From the NCBI GenBank assembly GCA_001632435.1, contig KV423934.1, positions 124,001-188,000 on the forward strand: a stretch of DNA of 64,000 nucleotides. The letters are read 5' to 3'. This document shows positions 9,745 to 21,647 of this stretch, piece after piece. The DNA is from Calocera cornea HHB12733 (taxonomy: Eukaryota > Basidiomycota > Dacrymycetes > Dacrymycetales > Dacrymycetaceae). Numbering within the stretch: the stretch's first letter is position 1; every line of letters begins with the position of its first letter. The notes under the pieces were generated by a model. That model searched no databases. It saw nothing but the letters and a program-made list of their open reading frames with translations, and was not told where the DNA came from. Both the position numbers and the translations under genes were made by a program.

Positions 9745-11090
9745 CTGGGAGAAAATGCTCAAGCCAAAGCAAAGGCTTCAGCAGAAGTATAGTGTAGAGT
9801 GGAAGCAGATTGAACAGCCAAGAAAACTAAGGGACAGGAGTCAGTAAACCAGTATCACTGAAATACTGCCAGTAGTGGAAGCAATGTATGAAGCAAATAC
9901 AGTACAGCTGGGGAAGCAAGTGGATGACTTGCCGTAGACCTAGACCATAGATTTTTTGACACAGATTCTAAACGGAAGCAGTTTTTGGAGGCAAAACCAC
10001 AGATCGCAGATGCTAACGCAGACCGTAGGATGCACGCACACACCCCTCCTAGATCCTAGATTTGTCACGTGCCTGACACAGATCACGCAGTGTGCAAATG
10101 AGGGGTCCTCCAGAGGCTGTGCCATTGTTTACCCAAGGAAGCAAGTTGCAGGGCATTTGTATGCCCAGGCAGGCGCTCCATGTGAAGGTGTGCTTCCGTG
10201 AGGGTCTAAAAGAGCAGAAAAGATCTAGGAGAGGGGGGGGACCCCTCTCCTAGATTCAACATCTAGGATGGACAATAAGCAGTCTAGGAGTGCTCCGGAG
10301 TTTGAATTTTGACAGCGGCACCTCGGCAGACCCTGTGTGGCACACCTAGGACGCTCAAAATCTAGGATCTAGGTCTACCGTAAGTCATCCAGTAGCAGAG
10401 GCCAAAAATTGGTGCAACCAACCCCTCCAGCGGAATCAACTTGGAGAACGGAGACTATCTCCAGCGGATGCAGAATATCATGTGGACACAACTTAGATAG
10501 CGGAAGAAATGACGGAAGAAACTCGGCAGCGGAAGAAAATTCCAATTCGGAAGCAAGTGGGCTGCGCAAGCAAATGAGGATCTGTGAGCAAATGGGGATG
10601 CACAAGCAAACCCCTAGTGGATGCAAATGTGGATCCAGAATCAAGACTCCGCATGGAAGCAACCCAATGAGCGGAAGCAAAATCCTAATGCAATCAAATT
10701 TCCCAGGGGAAGTTGTAGGTTGCTTCCAGGCACGCAAACTGTAGGATGCACTTTTGTACACACGCAGATCATATTTTCATCATCTGCTGCACAAAGATCA
10801 CACCATCAGTAGAGTGAGGGTCTACCAGGACTACACTTATATCCGAAGCGAACCAGATTTGGGAGGCCAAATCTTCAGTGGAAGCAAGATGCCCAGTGGG
10901 AGCAGATGGACGGATCGGAACAGATTGAGCCCCACGTGGGAGCAAAAGGCCCTACAAGCAGAAACAAGAGATACTGTCCCTGTGCAACATAGTTGCTCAG
11001 GTTCTCCCAGACTTTTCAAATCTACACTCCTTCCATATCCAGAATGGCCCACTTACTAGGGTTTCTTGACTAATAATTGCTTCCGTGTTT
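9745..11090. repeat. 18 bp-period CGGAAGCAAA array, locus A (interrupted by MITE)
   Basis: Degenerate copies of CGGAAGCAAA recur about every 17-18 bp in two blocks, 9770-9921 and 10391-10960. Examples are CGGAAGAAA, CGGAAGCAAG, TGGATGCAAA and CGGAAGCAAAA between 10499 and 10690. Reverse-strand copies (TTGCTTCC) appear at about 10718 and 11078. A 469 bp MITE (9922-10390) splits the array. No coding function is supported. Three other loci in the window carry the same array type. Confidence 0.75.
9922..10390. mobile_element. TIR MITE nested in the repeat array
   Basis: The left end GGATGACTTGCCGTAGACC is the inverted counterpart of the right end, whose reverse complement reads GGATGACTTACGGTAGACC. 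The arms match for about 33 bp with few differences. Flanking AGT at 9919-9921 and 10391-10393 may be a 3 bp target duplication, but three bases are weak evidence. Inside, a perfect 13 bp hairpin (TCTAGGAGAGGGG and its complement, 10226-10256) and several other CTAGGA/TCCTAG words are spread through the element. It encodes no protein. Confidence 0.75.
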
Positions 11091-11771
11091 TAGTTGTCAC
11101 TCTGCACACCGTTTGCGGTGGCTTGACAGTGTCTGTCATCCTCTAATGCGCGCCTGTGATCTTTTAGTGTTTGTGCTTCAGTTGTGTGGCTTGCTTTTAC
11201 ATGTCTTTACCTCGAATTGCTCTTTGTGGCTGGCGATGTGGGTGCTTTCAAAATGCGCAAATTTGACTCTCCCAGACTCGTATATTTTGTTGATATTTGT
11301 GGTTTGTAGTTCCATTTATTTTCCACAATGGAGCTCACCTTTGACTTATCCAGTCAGTCCATCAGAGGCCCTGGTGCGATTCCAATTCCTTCAATGGACT
11401 TGAACTGTTGCTATGAATTCTGCACGGTTCAATTCATAGAAGACATTGCGCCGATTTTGGTCGACGGCATGCATCTTGTATTTGTCACGTCCTTCGGCAT
11501 GGTATTTGGTGCCTATTTGTTCTTTTTGCTTGTTGATATACAACATATCACACAGCAATTACGTATCCAGCATGTGCCAACTTTGCGACATCATCAGCTT
11601 TACCTTTGACTGCATCAATATGTGCTATCCGAGCTGCGTTTTCCCTTTGCTCTTTGGTGGATTTTTTGATTAAGATCGAAAAGGATCTATGACGGTATTG
11701 GTCGATGGCCTTCATTTGCCGCTTGAAAGAGGCGCCATGAGGATGAACCTGCGTCTGCCGCAACAAAGTGT
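11091..11771 (+). other. 5' part of Helitron, coding status unclear
   Basis: An open frame at 11328-11609 (MELTFDLSSQSIRG...) precedes the Rep-helicase region and may be a leader exon or an unrelated short frame. Its product shows no domain I recognise, apart from a hydrophobic stretch. I could not identify the 5' terminus (expected TC) of the Helitron, so the left boundary is uncertain. Confidence 0.35.
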
Positions 11772-14700
11772 ATGCAATTGGATGAAGATATCACCAACCC
11801 GGCACCATTTCCTCCAACCTATGATGATGCTCTCATACAGAAGATCATCTCCGAAGACACTGACAGTGTTTCTATCGAGAATTTGCGCAAGGGTGTTTGT
11901 GGTTGTTTTGCCGAATCAATCAAACAAGTGGATTTGCAAGATATCGATGTGAACAAAATCGAGTTCCTACTCCTTCAAAATCGACATATCCCATACAACT
12001 TGCACCCATTGGGCTACGATTTCCATGGTTATTCTCAAGCCATCCTGGATCCTTGTGGGCTTACAAGTCCTGATGTCTATGGCAGTACCATCAAGCTTTG
12101 TGCCAGTTGTTCAGGCAGTCTGAGACATGCAACAATGCCTGCATTGGCACTTGCCAATGGGTTCTATTATGCATTTGAGCATGTCCCCGAAAATGTGCGC
12201 AACACATTCGACAATGCAACATTCATTGACTGACGACTCACAGTGCGATGTACTGCAACAAAAGTGTGCTTTCAATATTTCAATAATCCGGAGAGCCGAC
12301 TGTTCCAACAAGGCCACAATGCTATGCAGTGCTACTTCCAGGGCAACGTGCTTATCTTGCCACAAGATACAGCAGTACTCAACAACATACTTCCTCCCCC
12401 AATAGACGATGTGAAGAACAGCTTCATGACATTATTTGCTGGACAAGAGGCACCAACTGCTGATGTCCTGCGCAAATTGCAACCTGTCAAGGCAAATGTG
12501 AGCATTGTTTGTACAATGTTGGACTTCCTTTTAACACATAACAACACTTATACTTGCTCAACCATCGATTTCCCACAAGGCACAAGTTTTTCGGATGATT
12601 ACTTCAACACAATATTCCCTACCAATCAATCAATCGGCACCAATTCTTTGCATATCCTGCCATGTATTGAGATTGGTTATGTCCGGACGGAGCCTGCGCA
12701 AGTTGCGTCCGAGTCTGACATTGGTTCGCGCAATGTTTTTGAAGACTCTGTTATCGAAGAGAACAATTTCTTGGTTGAAGTGTCTGGGTATTCCACATCC
12801 AACTGTACAGCAGCTTCTTACAAGGCTATGAAGGCCAACACATTAGCGCACTGTCTCGATGATCATGGAAGTTTTCTCTTATCTCAGAAAGGAAATCACG
12901 CTATTCACAACCTTTGTAATGAATACACACTCACGTGGATGTTTCCGCATCTGGATCCTTTTGCGCTTGGTGGTTTCAATGATCCTCGACGTTGGCACCT
13001 GGTATCCATGGGCAAACAACTGGCGCATCTTATGCGACTGGCTGACCGGCGGTTTCAGCATGACCCATCTTTCGCATATATCTTCCACAGCATCTTGCAG
13101 CGATGGGATGCTCTGCGGGATGTGCGTTTCCGATTGCCAGAAGGACGTCATCAAGCGATTGTCGAGAATCTGCTCAATGTGAATCTTGATGTTTTTGCCG
13201 ATTTTTCGCGCTGATTGGAGAAGGATAAGAAAGTTCGACTGGCAGGTGACAACAAGGAGCTGGCCATGCGCGTATTGCACCAGGTGCATATGTTGCGGAA
13301 GGATGTACCGAGCAGCAATGGCTATAAACGGGCACATTGTAACAAGATTTGTTCTCTGGTATATCGATTGGGGTTGCCCGCCTTTTTTCTCACAATCACC
13401 CCCAGCAACGTCAATGGCATTCTGTTTCAACTGGCTGCAAACAGCTACAAGAATGTGCCGGCTATCTCGCTTGGCGCTACTAGAACGTCTCACTTCAAAC
13501 GCGCAATGCTAGTTGCTGAAAATCCAGCTGTTGCTGCATCAACTTTTCATGGAATTATGCTTCCGTTTCATGATATTATCTTGCGCATTGAAAATGGCGC
13601 CGGTTTATTCGGAAAATGCACTGGCTGGTATGGCATGGTTGAGGCACAAGGGCGCGGTACATTGCATTGTCATATGATTATCTGGGTCAAGGGTAATCCG
13701 GCACCCAATCAACTTCGAGATCTCCTGAATAGAGACCAAGATCATTTCAAAAGGCGCATGTTGGAATGGCTTGAACGGCTTATTCACACTGAGCTGCCTG
13801 GTCAGACATCTATCGTCAAAGAACCAAATGGCACCTTGCCAATGCCTAAACATGACAAGGACGAGATCAATCCAAGATCTGTTCCCAGTCCTGATTTACA
13901 ACCATTCCAGGAGAATTGGTGCAATCTCTTCCAGGAACGTGTCACTGATTTGGTCAAATGCAATAATTGGCACAAACATTGCGCCACTTGTTGGATTCAT
14001 CTCAGACCCAGCAAACCGAAGACGGATGAGAAATGTTGCATGCGTATTGATGGAACAACTCGCGCTGTTTCCGAGATTGACATTGAGACTGGTTCAATTC
14101 TATTGCGGTGGTTGCACCCAAGAATAAACAAATATAATGACGTCATCATGTTTCTATTGGGTTGCAACATGGATATACAATACCTTGGTTCTGGCAAAGC
14201 ATCCAAAGCCACACTTTACTATATTATGGATTATATCACCAAACCTTCCCTTAAAGTGCACACAGGCTTATCGGCGCTAATTTATGCACTGGAGAAAAAT
14301 TGCAACAAATATGCACAAGCTGTAAACACTCCGGAAGAGCTTGTGAGCAAGAGCCTTCTCACTAAGATCGTCAACAGCATGTTATCCAGAATGGAGATGT
14401 CATTGCAACAGATTATGAGCTTTTATGTTGGCAGAGGTGATTATTACACACAACATCAATTCGCGCGCCTTAATTGGGGAGCTGTATCTGCTGAATTGCA
14501 CCAATTCAAAGATGGCGCCAATTCTCAACAACCTGCACCCGGTGCCAGTTTGGACAATTCCGATATGGACAAGCTTTTGGCTGAGGACAGTGAGGTCCCC
14601 ATTCCGGTTGAAGAAGATCCCGAAGCGCCTTCTCCACAATTCCTTTTATTAGTGGTTTGAGGGCAAAGCTCTGCATCTAATCAAATCCGCAACTATGTGC

Positions 14701-17207
14701 TTCGACCAGATGAGGATCCTTTTGCATCACTTTGCTTATATGATTTTGTTGGTCTTTGTGAAAAGGTGGCAAAACCTAAAAGCCAAACACGCGCCAGTTC
14801 AACATCTGATTTGTATATAAATCTTGACAATGACAACATGGAAAATGTGCTTGGCCCATGTCTAGGACATGAGTCTTTTCTTCCATCACATACTCAAAGT
14901 GAGACGCACTACATCAGACTGCGCCAAGTCCCACACGTACCAGATATCCTTGGTCCAGCCATTCCAAAGTTGGTCAATGATGCTCCACAGTGCACCAATT
15001 GGTACCGCGCCATGCTCATTCTTTTCAAACCTTGGCAAAATTTGCGCGATCTTATACAATCCACTCAATCATGGCGTGAGGCTTATAACACATTGACCGT
15101 TTCTGTGGTGCACCAAACAATCATGTGTAATATGGACATGATGAATCAAGCCAAAGAAGCATGAGATTTGGATTTACGTGGCAAATTACATCAAAACAAA
15201 ACGGCGCACATTTGGTTTAATGGCAATGTACAACAGGAGCTGGACTTGATCGAAGACAGCATGGAACATGCTGACCCGGGATTTGACGATGATATTGGCA
15301 ATGCGCTTGACGATGAACCCTTTCTTACTACTCTGGAATCAGCATGTGGTTTACTGGACTCAGGCAAGGCAGAAATCACAATGCACACGTTTGATAATGC
15401 ATTTAACACTGTGGACAACACGCAAGTGCAATCCAATGTCCAACCGGAGGGCATCACTGTGCGCAATTTGTCAGATGGTGATGAAGCCCTCCTCTTGGCA
15501 TTTGCAAAGGAACAACAGGAGTGGAAAAAGGATCGTTGGCCGAAATCCAAACCTGGCGCCTCTTTTGCTTCATACGTGGGACCTTCATCCACCATTGCGC
15601 ATACTGCGAATGTTTCTAGCACTGGTGACGTTCACGCCCGCCCAACTATTGAACTGGCACGAGTTCAACCTGCACTACATCAAGTGGTCTTCCATCAGAA
15701 TCTGAGCGCCAATGGAGAACTGTTGCGTGCATTACAACTCATTGCACACTATTTATCATCTGGCACAAACGACCAGCTTCTTCTCTCCATTGGAGGTGGC
15801 GCCGGTACTGGTAAAAGTCATGTGATTAAAAGTATTGAGCTTTTATTTGATCTTCTGGGTATTGGCCAGACACTCCTGCTCAGTGCGCCAACTGGCGCAG
15901 CTGCTTCTGTGATTGGGGGATACACAATCCATGCACTGTCTCTACTGCCCAAACAATGTGGTCGTCAAAGTGACATCAATGTTCTCAACAATATTTGGCA
16001 ACACACCTATTGGCTCATAATTGATGAGATATCCATGATATTGGCACAGTTTCTTGGCGAGATTGCTGAACAAATCCGGCTTGGAAAAGGCATGGACAAT
16101 TCTGTTCCATTTGGCACAATCAATGTCATATTCACTGGTGACTTCAATCAACTGCACCCCTTGGGGGCAGCACCATTATACAGTTATGAGCTTGTCAACC
16201 GCCCTCCCTCTCAAGTCTCAAACAATGCTCACGGTCTGGAAGCTCTAACTGGCGCCTATTACTGGCAACAAGTAAACCACTGCATTTTCCTCTCAATGAA
16301 CGTGCGCCAATTGGACGATCCTCAGTGGGCAAATCTTCTATATTGTATTCGTGAAGGCATTGCCTGGAACGGTGTTGATGTTCATACCAAGGAACAGATT
16401 GGAAACGGCGCTAATTATACACTATCCGACTTTGAAGTACTCCGCACTTGTATTCTCTCTCGGCTTCAACAGTCTGCACCGAATGATCTTCAGGCTTTTC
16501 AAAATGCGCCTTTTATTGTGTGCACCAAAGTTATTCGAGATGCAATGAACCTCTGTCTTGCAACACAACATGCACTTTCACTAGGGTGACCTCTGCAACT
16601 ATACTTCTCTCAGGTTCATTTGCATACTACACGGATAACCAGGGAACTGCAAGAGCACCTTTGGTGTCTGCCTACCAATAAGACAGAAGATGCGCCCAGT
16701 TTCATCCCACTCTTTGAAGGCATGAAGGTGATGATCATGGAGAATCTTGCCTTATCTCGGAACCTGGTAAATGGTGCAATTGGAACTGTGGAAGGCATTC
16801 GATACTCTCTTGACTCCGATGGGTGCAGGTTTGCTTGGGCAATCCTTGTTAACGTTCCTACATGTGAAGATGCGCAAATTGGTTTGCCTCCTCATACTGT
16901 ATGTATTCAACCAACAAAAACGACATACAAAATGTGCATAGTGAATGAGCTAGGCAAAGTGACCTATCACTCCATTACTCGCCATCATTTGCCTATTTTA
17001 CCGGCTTACTCTTACACTGACTACAAGAGTCAGGGTCGTTCTCTTGAATGTGCTATCATGGACTTGTACGGATGTCAATTGGCACAAAGTGCTTATGTCA
17101 TGCGTTCTCAAGTTTGTTCTTTACATGGCCTGGCAATTTTGCGTGATTTCCCCCCACTGCATGTTACTGGATCTCCCCTGGTCCAGCTCAAAAATGAATT
17201 GGTGTGA
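11772..17207 (+). pseudogene. Helitron Rep-helicase (RepHel), five in-frame TGA stops
   Basis: One reading frame of about 1,810 codons, the normal size of RepHel, runs from 11772 to 17207. It is interrupted only by TGA codons at 12231, 13212, 14658, 15162 and 16587. The order is: a zinc-binding leader (KLCASCSGSLRHATMPALALANG); the Helitron-like N domain (LPAFFLTITPSNVN); the HUH nuclease motif LHCHMIIW near 13662; the rolling-circle tyrosine region YYIMDYITKP near 14217; and a PIF1-type SF1B helicase with Walker A GGGAGTGKSH (about 15795), DEISM and a C-terminal YTDYKSQGRSL. Such proteins nick the element and unwind it for rolling-circle or peel-and-paste transposition. The stops imply an inactive copy. 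The absence of frameshifts over 5.4 kb implies that decay was mainly by point mutation. Confidence 0.93.
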
Positions 17208-18120
17208 CTTCACAAAATTGCATTGCATACAGTACATCAATTTCCAAATTGAAGTATCAAAGAGGAACAAATTTGGGATCACCTATGATGCACACTCAGT
17301 TTTTGACTAAATCCGCGTGAAGTAAAAGTAGGAATCTGCGCCATGTTAGCCTTTATGCTGACTGCCTCACAGATACTCACAGTTGACCATCCCCCAACAA
17401 ACTGAAAATCACTGCCGTGACAATGGAACCTAGCGCCCATTGGCAAGGTATAATCACTTTGTGTTGCTTGGACTCGCCATCAACAATCCAAACGCATTGC
17501 ATCCCATCACTGATAAGCACTCTGCATGAGGTAAGCTGAGTGTGTCATATTAGACTGTACTGACTTACAATGAGTTCCCCTCAGATCGCTCCTTGCCTTC
17601 CAATGGGGGCATGAAATTGAGGACCTGTACAACATATGTCCCAAAGTGTGAATGTTGTGAAAGCAATCTATACACGGCACCGGTTGGCCAACTTGCGCCT
17701 CTTGCGATTTCAACAATTGCCTGCCTTCCTGGACTGAGCTCTGCCATCATGTCTCCATTGCAACCATAGCCTTCACCTCATCAATTTATATCCGGTTGGT
17801 GAGAAAGGTGGCGCAATGTGTTTAAGTGGCTTGCACCATGGCTTGCAGCATGGCTTGCAGCATGGCTTGCAACATGGCTTGCTGGTTGGCTTACAGGTTG
17901 TCTTGTTGAATGGCTTGCTGGCTGTGAAAACGTGGCTGAACAATCTCTTAACTGGGTGCCTTGTGCCAGTCGACCAATTCTGATCCTGTTGTGTATTCAT
18001 TTATATTCTGTCTCTTCCTCTGGTACTACGGTGCACCTATTCACAACTTTACATATAAATGTGCAGCCAATTCATGACCCTGTCCATAAGAACATATCCC
18101 TTTTCCTTCATGTCACGCAG
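17208..18120. other. non-coding interior of the Helitron region
   Basis: No supported gene. The sequence keeps the AT-leaning, GCGC-containing composition of the Helitron. It holds the 12 bp tandem repeat at 17827-17922; the open frames over that repeat (WLAA-type on plus, CKPC-type on minus) are produced by the repeat itself. Confidence 0.5.
17827..17922. repeat. 12 bp tandem repeat, eight units
   Basis: Eight consecutive 12-mers based on TGGCTTGCAGCA, with increasing divergence to the right (TGGCTTACAGGT, TGTCTTGTTGAA). Confidence 0.85.
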
Positions 18121-18189
18121 ACGCTCCCATCAGTCTGCTGTAGGCATGGATGATGCTGACATTTGGCACAAGCAGCATGTATCTAACTT

Positions 18190-19161
18190 ACATCTGCGCA
18201 TTTTGGACTAACATCCTTTCAGGAATAAAATCGATGTATTCAATGAGGTCTTGCCCGATCTAGATCTCACAGGAGAATTGGCGCCATTTAGCGACCTCCA
18301 TCCAGACTTTGCGCAGAGAAAGGGCACGAAAGACTACGACTCAAGCAACACTATCCAAAGTTTGGATAGTGAGGGCCACTCTGCGGAATCTGCGCCTCTT
18401 GACCTTGCAAGCTTTCAACCTACCATGTGCCAACGTATTGACGGCATGCACCACTACACGGATCGCGCCCATGGTGTATCTTACATCACTAATTTCCCGG
18501 ACAATCTCAGCTGGGGCCACTCCCAAGGTTATAACATGTCCAACTATCTTGCGTGAGCTGATAACTACCCTGTGGTTGCCTGGGTGATGGGTCATATTGC
18601 TGCTCTGAAATTTGCGCCGGACGCTAAGAAGAAATGGCCCAGCCAAGTCTACGTGAGTATACATCCACTCACCAAAGACAATACTAGCACAGCTAGTTGC
18701 GTCCAGAAGCTTTTGGCCAAGCCTCCACAAGGTGCGCCATGTACTCCTTTCATTTTATGGAGTGCTGATACCGCACAGAAACCATACAGAGTGCCTTTTT
18801 GACAATCATCGCCAATAAATTCCAAACTGTTTTTGGCTCTGATGAACCGGTCTGTATCTTGCGCAACTTTCAACCTGATCCTGACCTTTCTTCACAGGGG
18901 CGCGAATTTGTGGCCACATTCAATGCCCAACTTGGTATGAAACCAAGGAAGGACTTGGCGCATTACCCAGCTGCCTCCTTGAAAAAGAGTGATTTTGTCT
19001 TCCTGGAGATCAAGATAAAGAAACGATTTGATAAAGAAGCTGCGCAATTTCCAAAGGAAAAACAAACCTGGTCGATCAACTTCACCCTCAGCGCAGTGTT
19101 CCTCTTAGAAGAAGGTACAGGCGCCTCTGGTGATGACAACAATGTCACATACAACTTCTAA
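18190..19161 (+). pseudogene. Helitron-region accessory ORF, unknown function
   Basis: A frame from about 18220 encodes NKIDVFNEVLPDLDLTGEL onward. It meets a TGA at 18554, continues in the same frame (ADNYPVVAWVMGHIAALKF, KKKWPSQVYVSIHPLTKD) to 18802, and then protein-like sequence resumes in another frame (IIANKFQTVFGSDEPVCIL ... FVFLEIKIKKRFDKEAAQF) to 19161. A possible intron (GTATCT...TTTCAG, about 18178-18221) precedes the first block, and a GTGAGT donor lies at 18653. I do not recognise any domain. GCGC-rich composition and an in-frame TGA match the RepHel gene upstream, so it is probably cargo or an accessory gene of the same element. Confidence 0.45.
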
Positions 19162-19308
19162 ACTATACTATCCAGCCACTATTATGTCATCACTATTTTA
19201 AACCTGTGCCATTTTGCTTCCTAATATTTGCTTCCATCTTATATGTGGCGAGGTGGCAGACCTTTATGATCCCACCACCCTATCACATACCACCAACTGC
19301 CACACAAA

Positions 19309-19512
19309 ATGTCGTATAACAATACGTCTTTCCCTGTTCAACAAGCTGGTGCTATGACCACTTTGCGCAACAACCAGCAGGATGCCAATTTTGCGCGGGT
19401 TGAGGACCTTCAAGACAAGGTGGATGCCCTGACAAGGATGCTGGTCGATGCCCAATTGGCCATCCAGCAACAAGATCTGGCAATTCTTTCCCTCGCCTCC
19501 AAACTATCTTGA
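19309..19512 (+). CDS. small coiled-coil ORF in Helitron region
   Basis: A 67-residue frame starts at an ATG (MSYNNTSFPVQQAG) and ends in a heptad-like stretch rich in Leu, Gln and Asp (VDALTRMLVDAQLAIQQQDL). This predicts a coiled coil and nothing more. It could be the first exon of a longer gene that includes the Pro/Gln-rich frame at 20764-21453, but the scaffold gap at 20064-20163 prevents checking. Function unknown. Confidence 0.35.
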   Translation: MSYNNTSFPVQQAGAMTTLRNNQQDANFARVEDLQDKVDALTRMLVDAQLAIQQQDLAILSLASKLS

Positions 19513-20063
19513 CTGAATCGGCACACAGTGTAATCTGCAACAGTACCCAGCCACCACCATCATCACCTATCAATTGGTGCCTTTTCATCCTTTGATGATA
19601 TGGAAGCATTATTCCACAATAAGGCACTCTGGCTCACCCCTGTGCAAAATATTCTTTCCCAGCCATCAACTTCCCCACCAATCTGCGCAAATTGCTTCTG
19701 GATCAGATATGTCCCTGGGCTGTTTGATTCCGCAAGATTGGTCCCGCTTGCGCCCTCACTTGGCGCCCCGTGCTTGTGGGACCATTGCACATGCCACTGA
19801 CTCTCCCCTCCCACCTGGCGCCAATCCATGCCACCCAAACCCGACAAAACTTTCCCTACCATCAACAGTGGACTCGGCGTCCCTCGATCAAGCCTTGATG
19901 TATATTGGCGCCGACTTGTGTACGACGAAGCAGCACAAGCTGCTGCACTGTTTGACCCCATCTTCTCCAATCCTGCCCTGCAACATGCCCTGCTACACGA
20001 CGCGGTGCAGCCTCCTTCTGTGATCTCCCCTGAACCCGCGCCCAGTCACCAGGATAGATCCCC

Positions 20064-20163
20064 NNNNNNNNNNNNNNNNNNNNNNNNNNNNNNNNNNNNN
20101 NNNNNNNNNNNNNNNNNNNNNNNNNNNNNNNNNNNNNNNNNNNNNNNNNNNNNNNNNNNNNNN
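20064..20163. other. assembly gap (100 N)
   Basis: Exactly 100 N, the conventional size of a scaffold gap of unknown length. Any frame crossing it is unreliable. Confidence 0.99.
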
Positions 20164-20763
20164 CCCACAGTGTCCTTCCATCCAACCGGCGCAAGTTCAC
20201 CACCCTCCCCTGCCACAAGCATCCTCTTCTTGCAATATGCCTCCCAGCATGCCCCCTTGCACCGCCCAACCGGCGCCGTCCACGTCTACCCTCTTGCCTT
20301 GGGGCAGACCTGTCCAAGACACGCAATGGTCGGCGCCAGTTTTTGTTCCACTCAACCTCCAAGAGGGACTGGGCACGTTGCGGGACATCAGGTTTCAAAG
20401 GTGCACCTTTTGTTTCATTTCCATCTACACATGGCGCTGACTGGTCTTAGTCTGCCACCTCAATTTGTCAGTGAGCCACTCATGCAACAACCGTGCGCCT
20501 CTTCAGTCTTTCTTTCATTTACCAATACTGACACACATTGTGCTCAGTACTGGACCTCTCCCACTGCCCCAGCCACTCCCCGGGCCATCCAGCTGACCGG
20601 TTGCTTCTGCTTCGGGTCTTCATTCTGATACAGTGCCTCCACCTTGCCCAACTCGCGCCGGTTTCAGCTTCATGCACCCTCCTGGGATTGACGATCATGA
20701 CCCTTCTGCCCTGTTCAATGAGCTACCAGCCGGCCAACAACCTAGCACACTCGTCCTCAGCAG

Positions 20764-21453
20764 GTGCTACCCACTTTGCGTCTTTCTGAACTTGGCGCCG
20801 ATTCCACATACCCACCTTCCTGTGTGCAACCCCTGCATTCCAAAACCATCGCACGTGGCGCCCAGCACCAAGGGCTGGACCAACTCACTCAGCAGTATCC
20901 TGCTCCACTGCCATCCCAACAGGCGCTACGTACTCCCCAGCAGCGGGCAATTGATACCAATCAAGCCTCCACGCACCCATCTACTGGATTACCTCAAGGG
21001 GTGCCAGGTCAACCACAACTTCAGTTTCAGTCACATTGTGCAAATCCTGTTTCCCGAACCCCTCCCGGGCCTACCCTCCAACTTCACCCACAATCAGTGC
21101 AGAGTCACCTGCAAAATCCCGTTTCTACGGATACTGCGCCAGGTTCTCGCCAATGGCAATCTCCGAATGTACCTTCCATTCGTACCTCACACACAACTCA
21201 AGGTGGATCGAACTCAGCGCAAGGTAGATCAAACAGCATCCTCCAGCCTCAGGGAGATTTCACAATGCGCCTCCTGGACAACAACAATTCTGACAATGAG
21301 ATTGAGGAATACTCAGATGAGGCGCCGGTTCAACCACACCGCGCAGACAACATTATACTTGCCCAGCAAATGATGCTACAGAAAGAACAACAAAATGTGC
21401 GTGATTTGAGGTCTGAGCTAGAAGCCTGGAAGAGGGCAAACCGGCACCAGTAG
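20764..21453 (+). CDS. Pro/Gln-rich low-complexity ORF with C-terminal coiled coil
   Basis: A 229-residue frame is rich in Pro, Gln and Ser for about 170 residues. It ends with an acidic patch (NNNSDNEIEEYSDEA) and a charged helix (MMLQKEQQNVRDLRSELEAW) likely to form a coiled coil. No enzymatic motif is visible. The start is uncertain because the frame may be an exon of a larger gene. It has the GCGC-rich composition of the Helitron region. It might be a structural or DNA-associated accessory protein of the element, but that is a guess from composition and location. Confidence 0.4.
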   Translation: MLPTLRLSELGADSTYPPSCVQPLHSKTIARGAQHQGLDQLTQQYPAPLPSQQALRTPQQRAIDTNQASTHPSTGLPQGVPGQPQLQFQSHCANPVSRTPPGPTLQLHPQSVQSHLQNPVSTDTAPGSRQWQSPNVPSIRTSHTTQGGSNSAQGRSNSILQPQGDFTMRLLDNNNSDNEIEEYSDEAPVQPHRADNIILAQQMMLQKEQQNVRDLRSELEAWKRANRHQ

Positions 21454-21647
21454 ATAAGCTCACTTCTGCAAACATGCCACTACATGCCAGTTATGCATCC
21501 TTCTCGCGCAGATTGTATGATTCCTAGTACCCTAATACAACAATTTGCACCTATTCGTTTCTACCGTTCTCGCCGTTTGCACCCTCCCAATCAATCTTTA
21601 CCACAATCCAGTTTTTGGAACCTTTGTACTATTATCACGGGTCAGAT

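Noticed and set aside
12879..13493. 204-residue minus-strand ORF in the Helitron
   Set aside because: It is the antisense shadow of the RepHel frame and shows no independent domain.
11772..17207. TGA read as an amino acid (alternative code or recoding)
   Set aside because: Host genes in the window, such as TRM61 and RAD4, end at TGA, and the TGA codons occur in transposons only. CpG decay explains them better.
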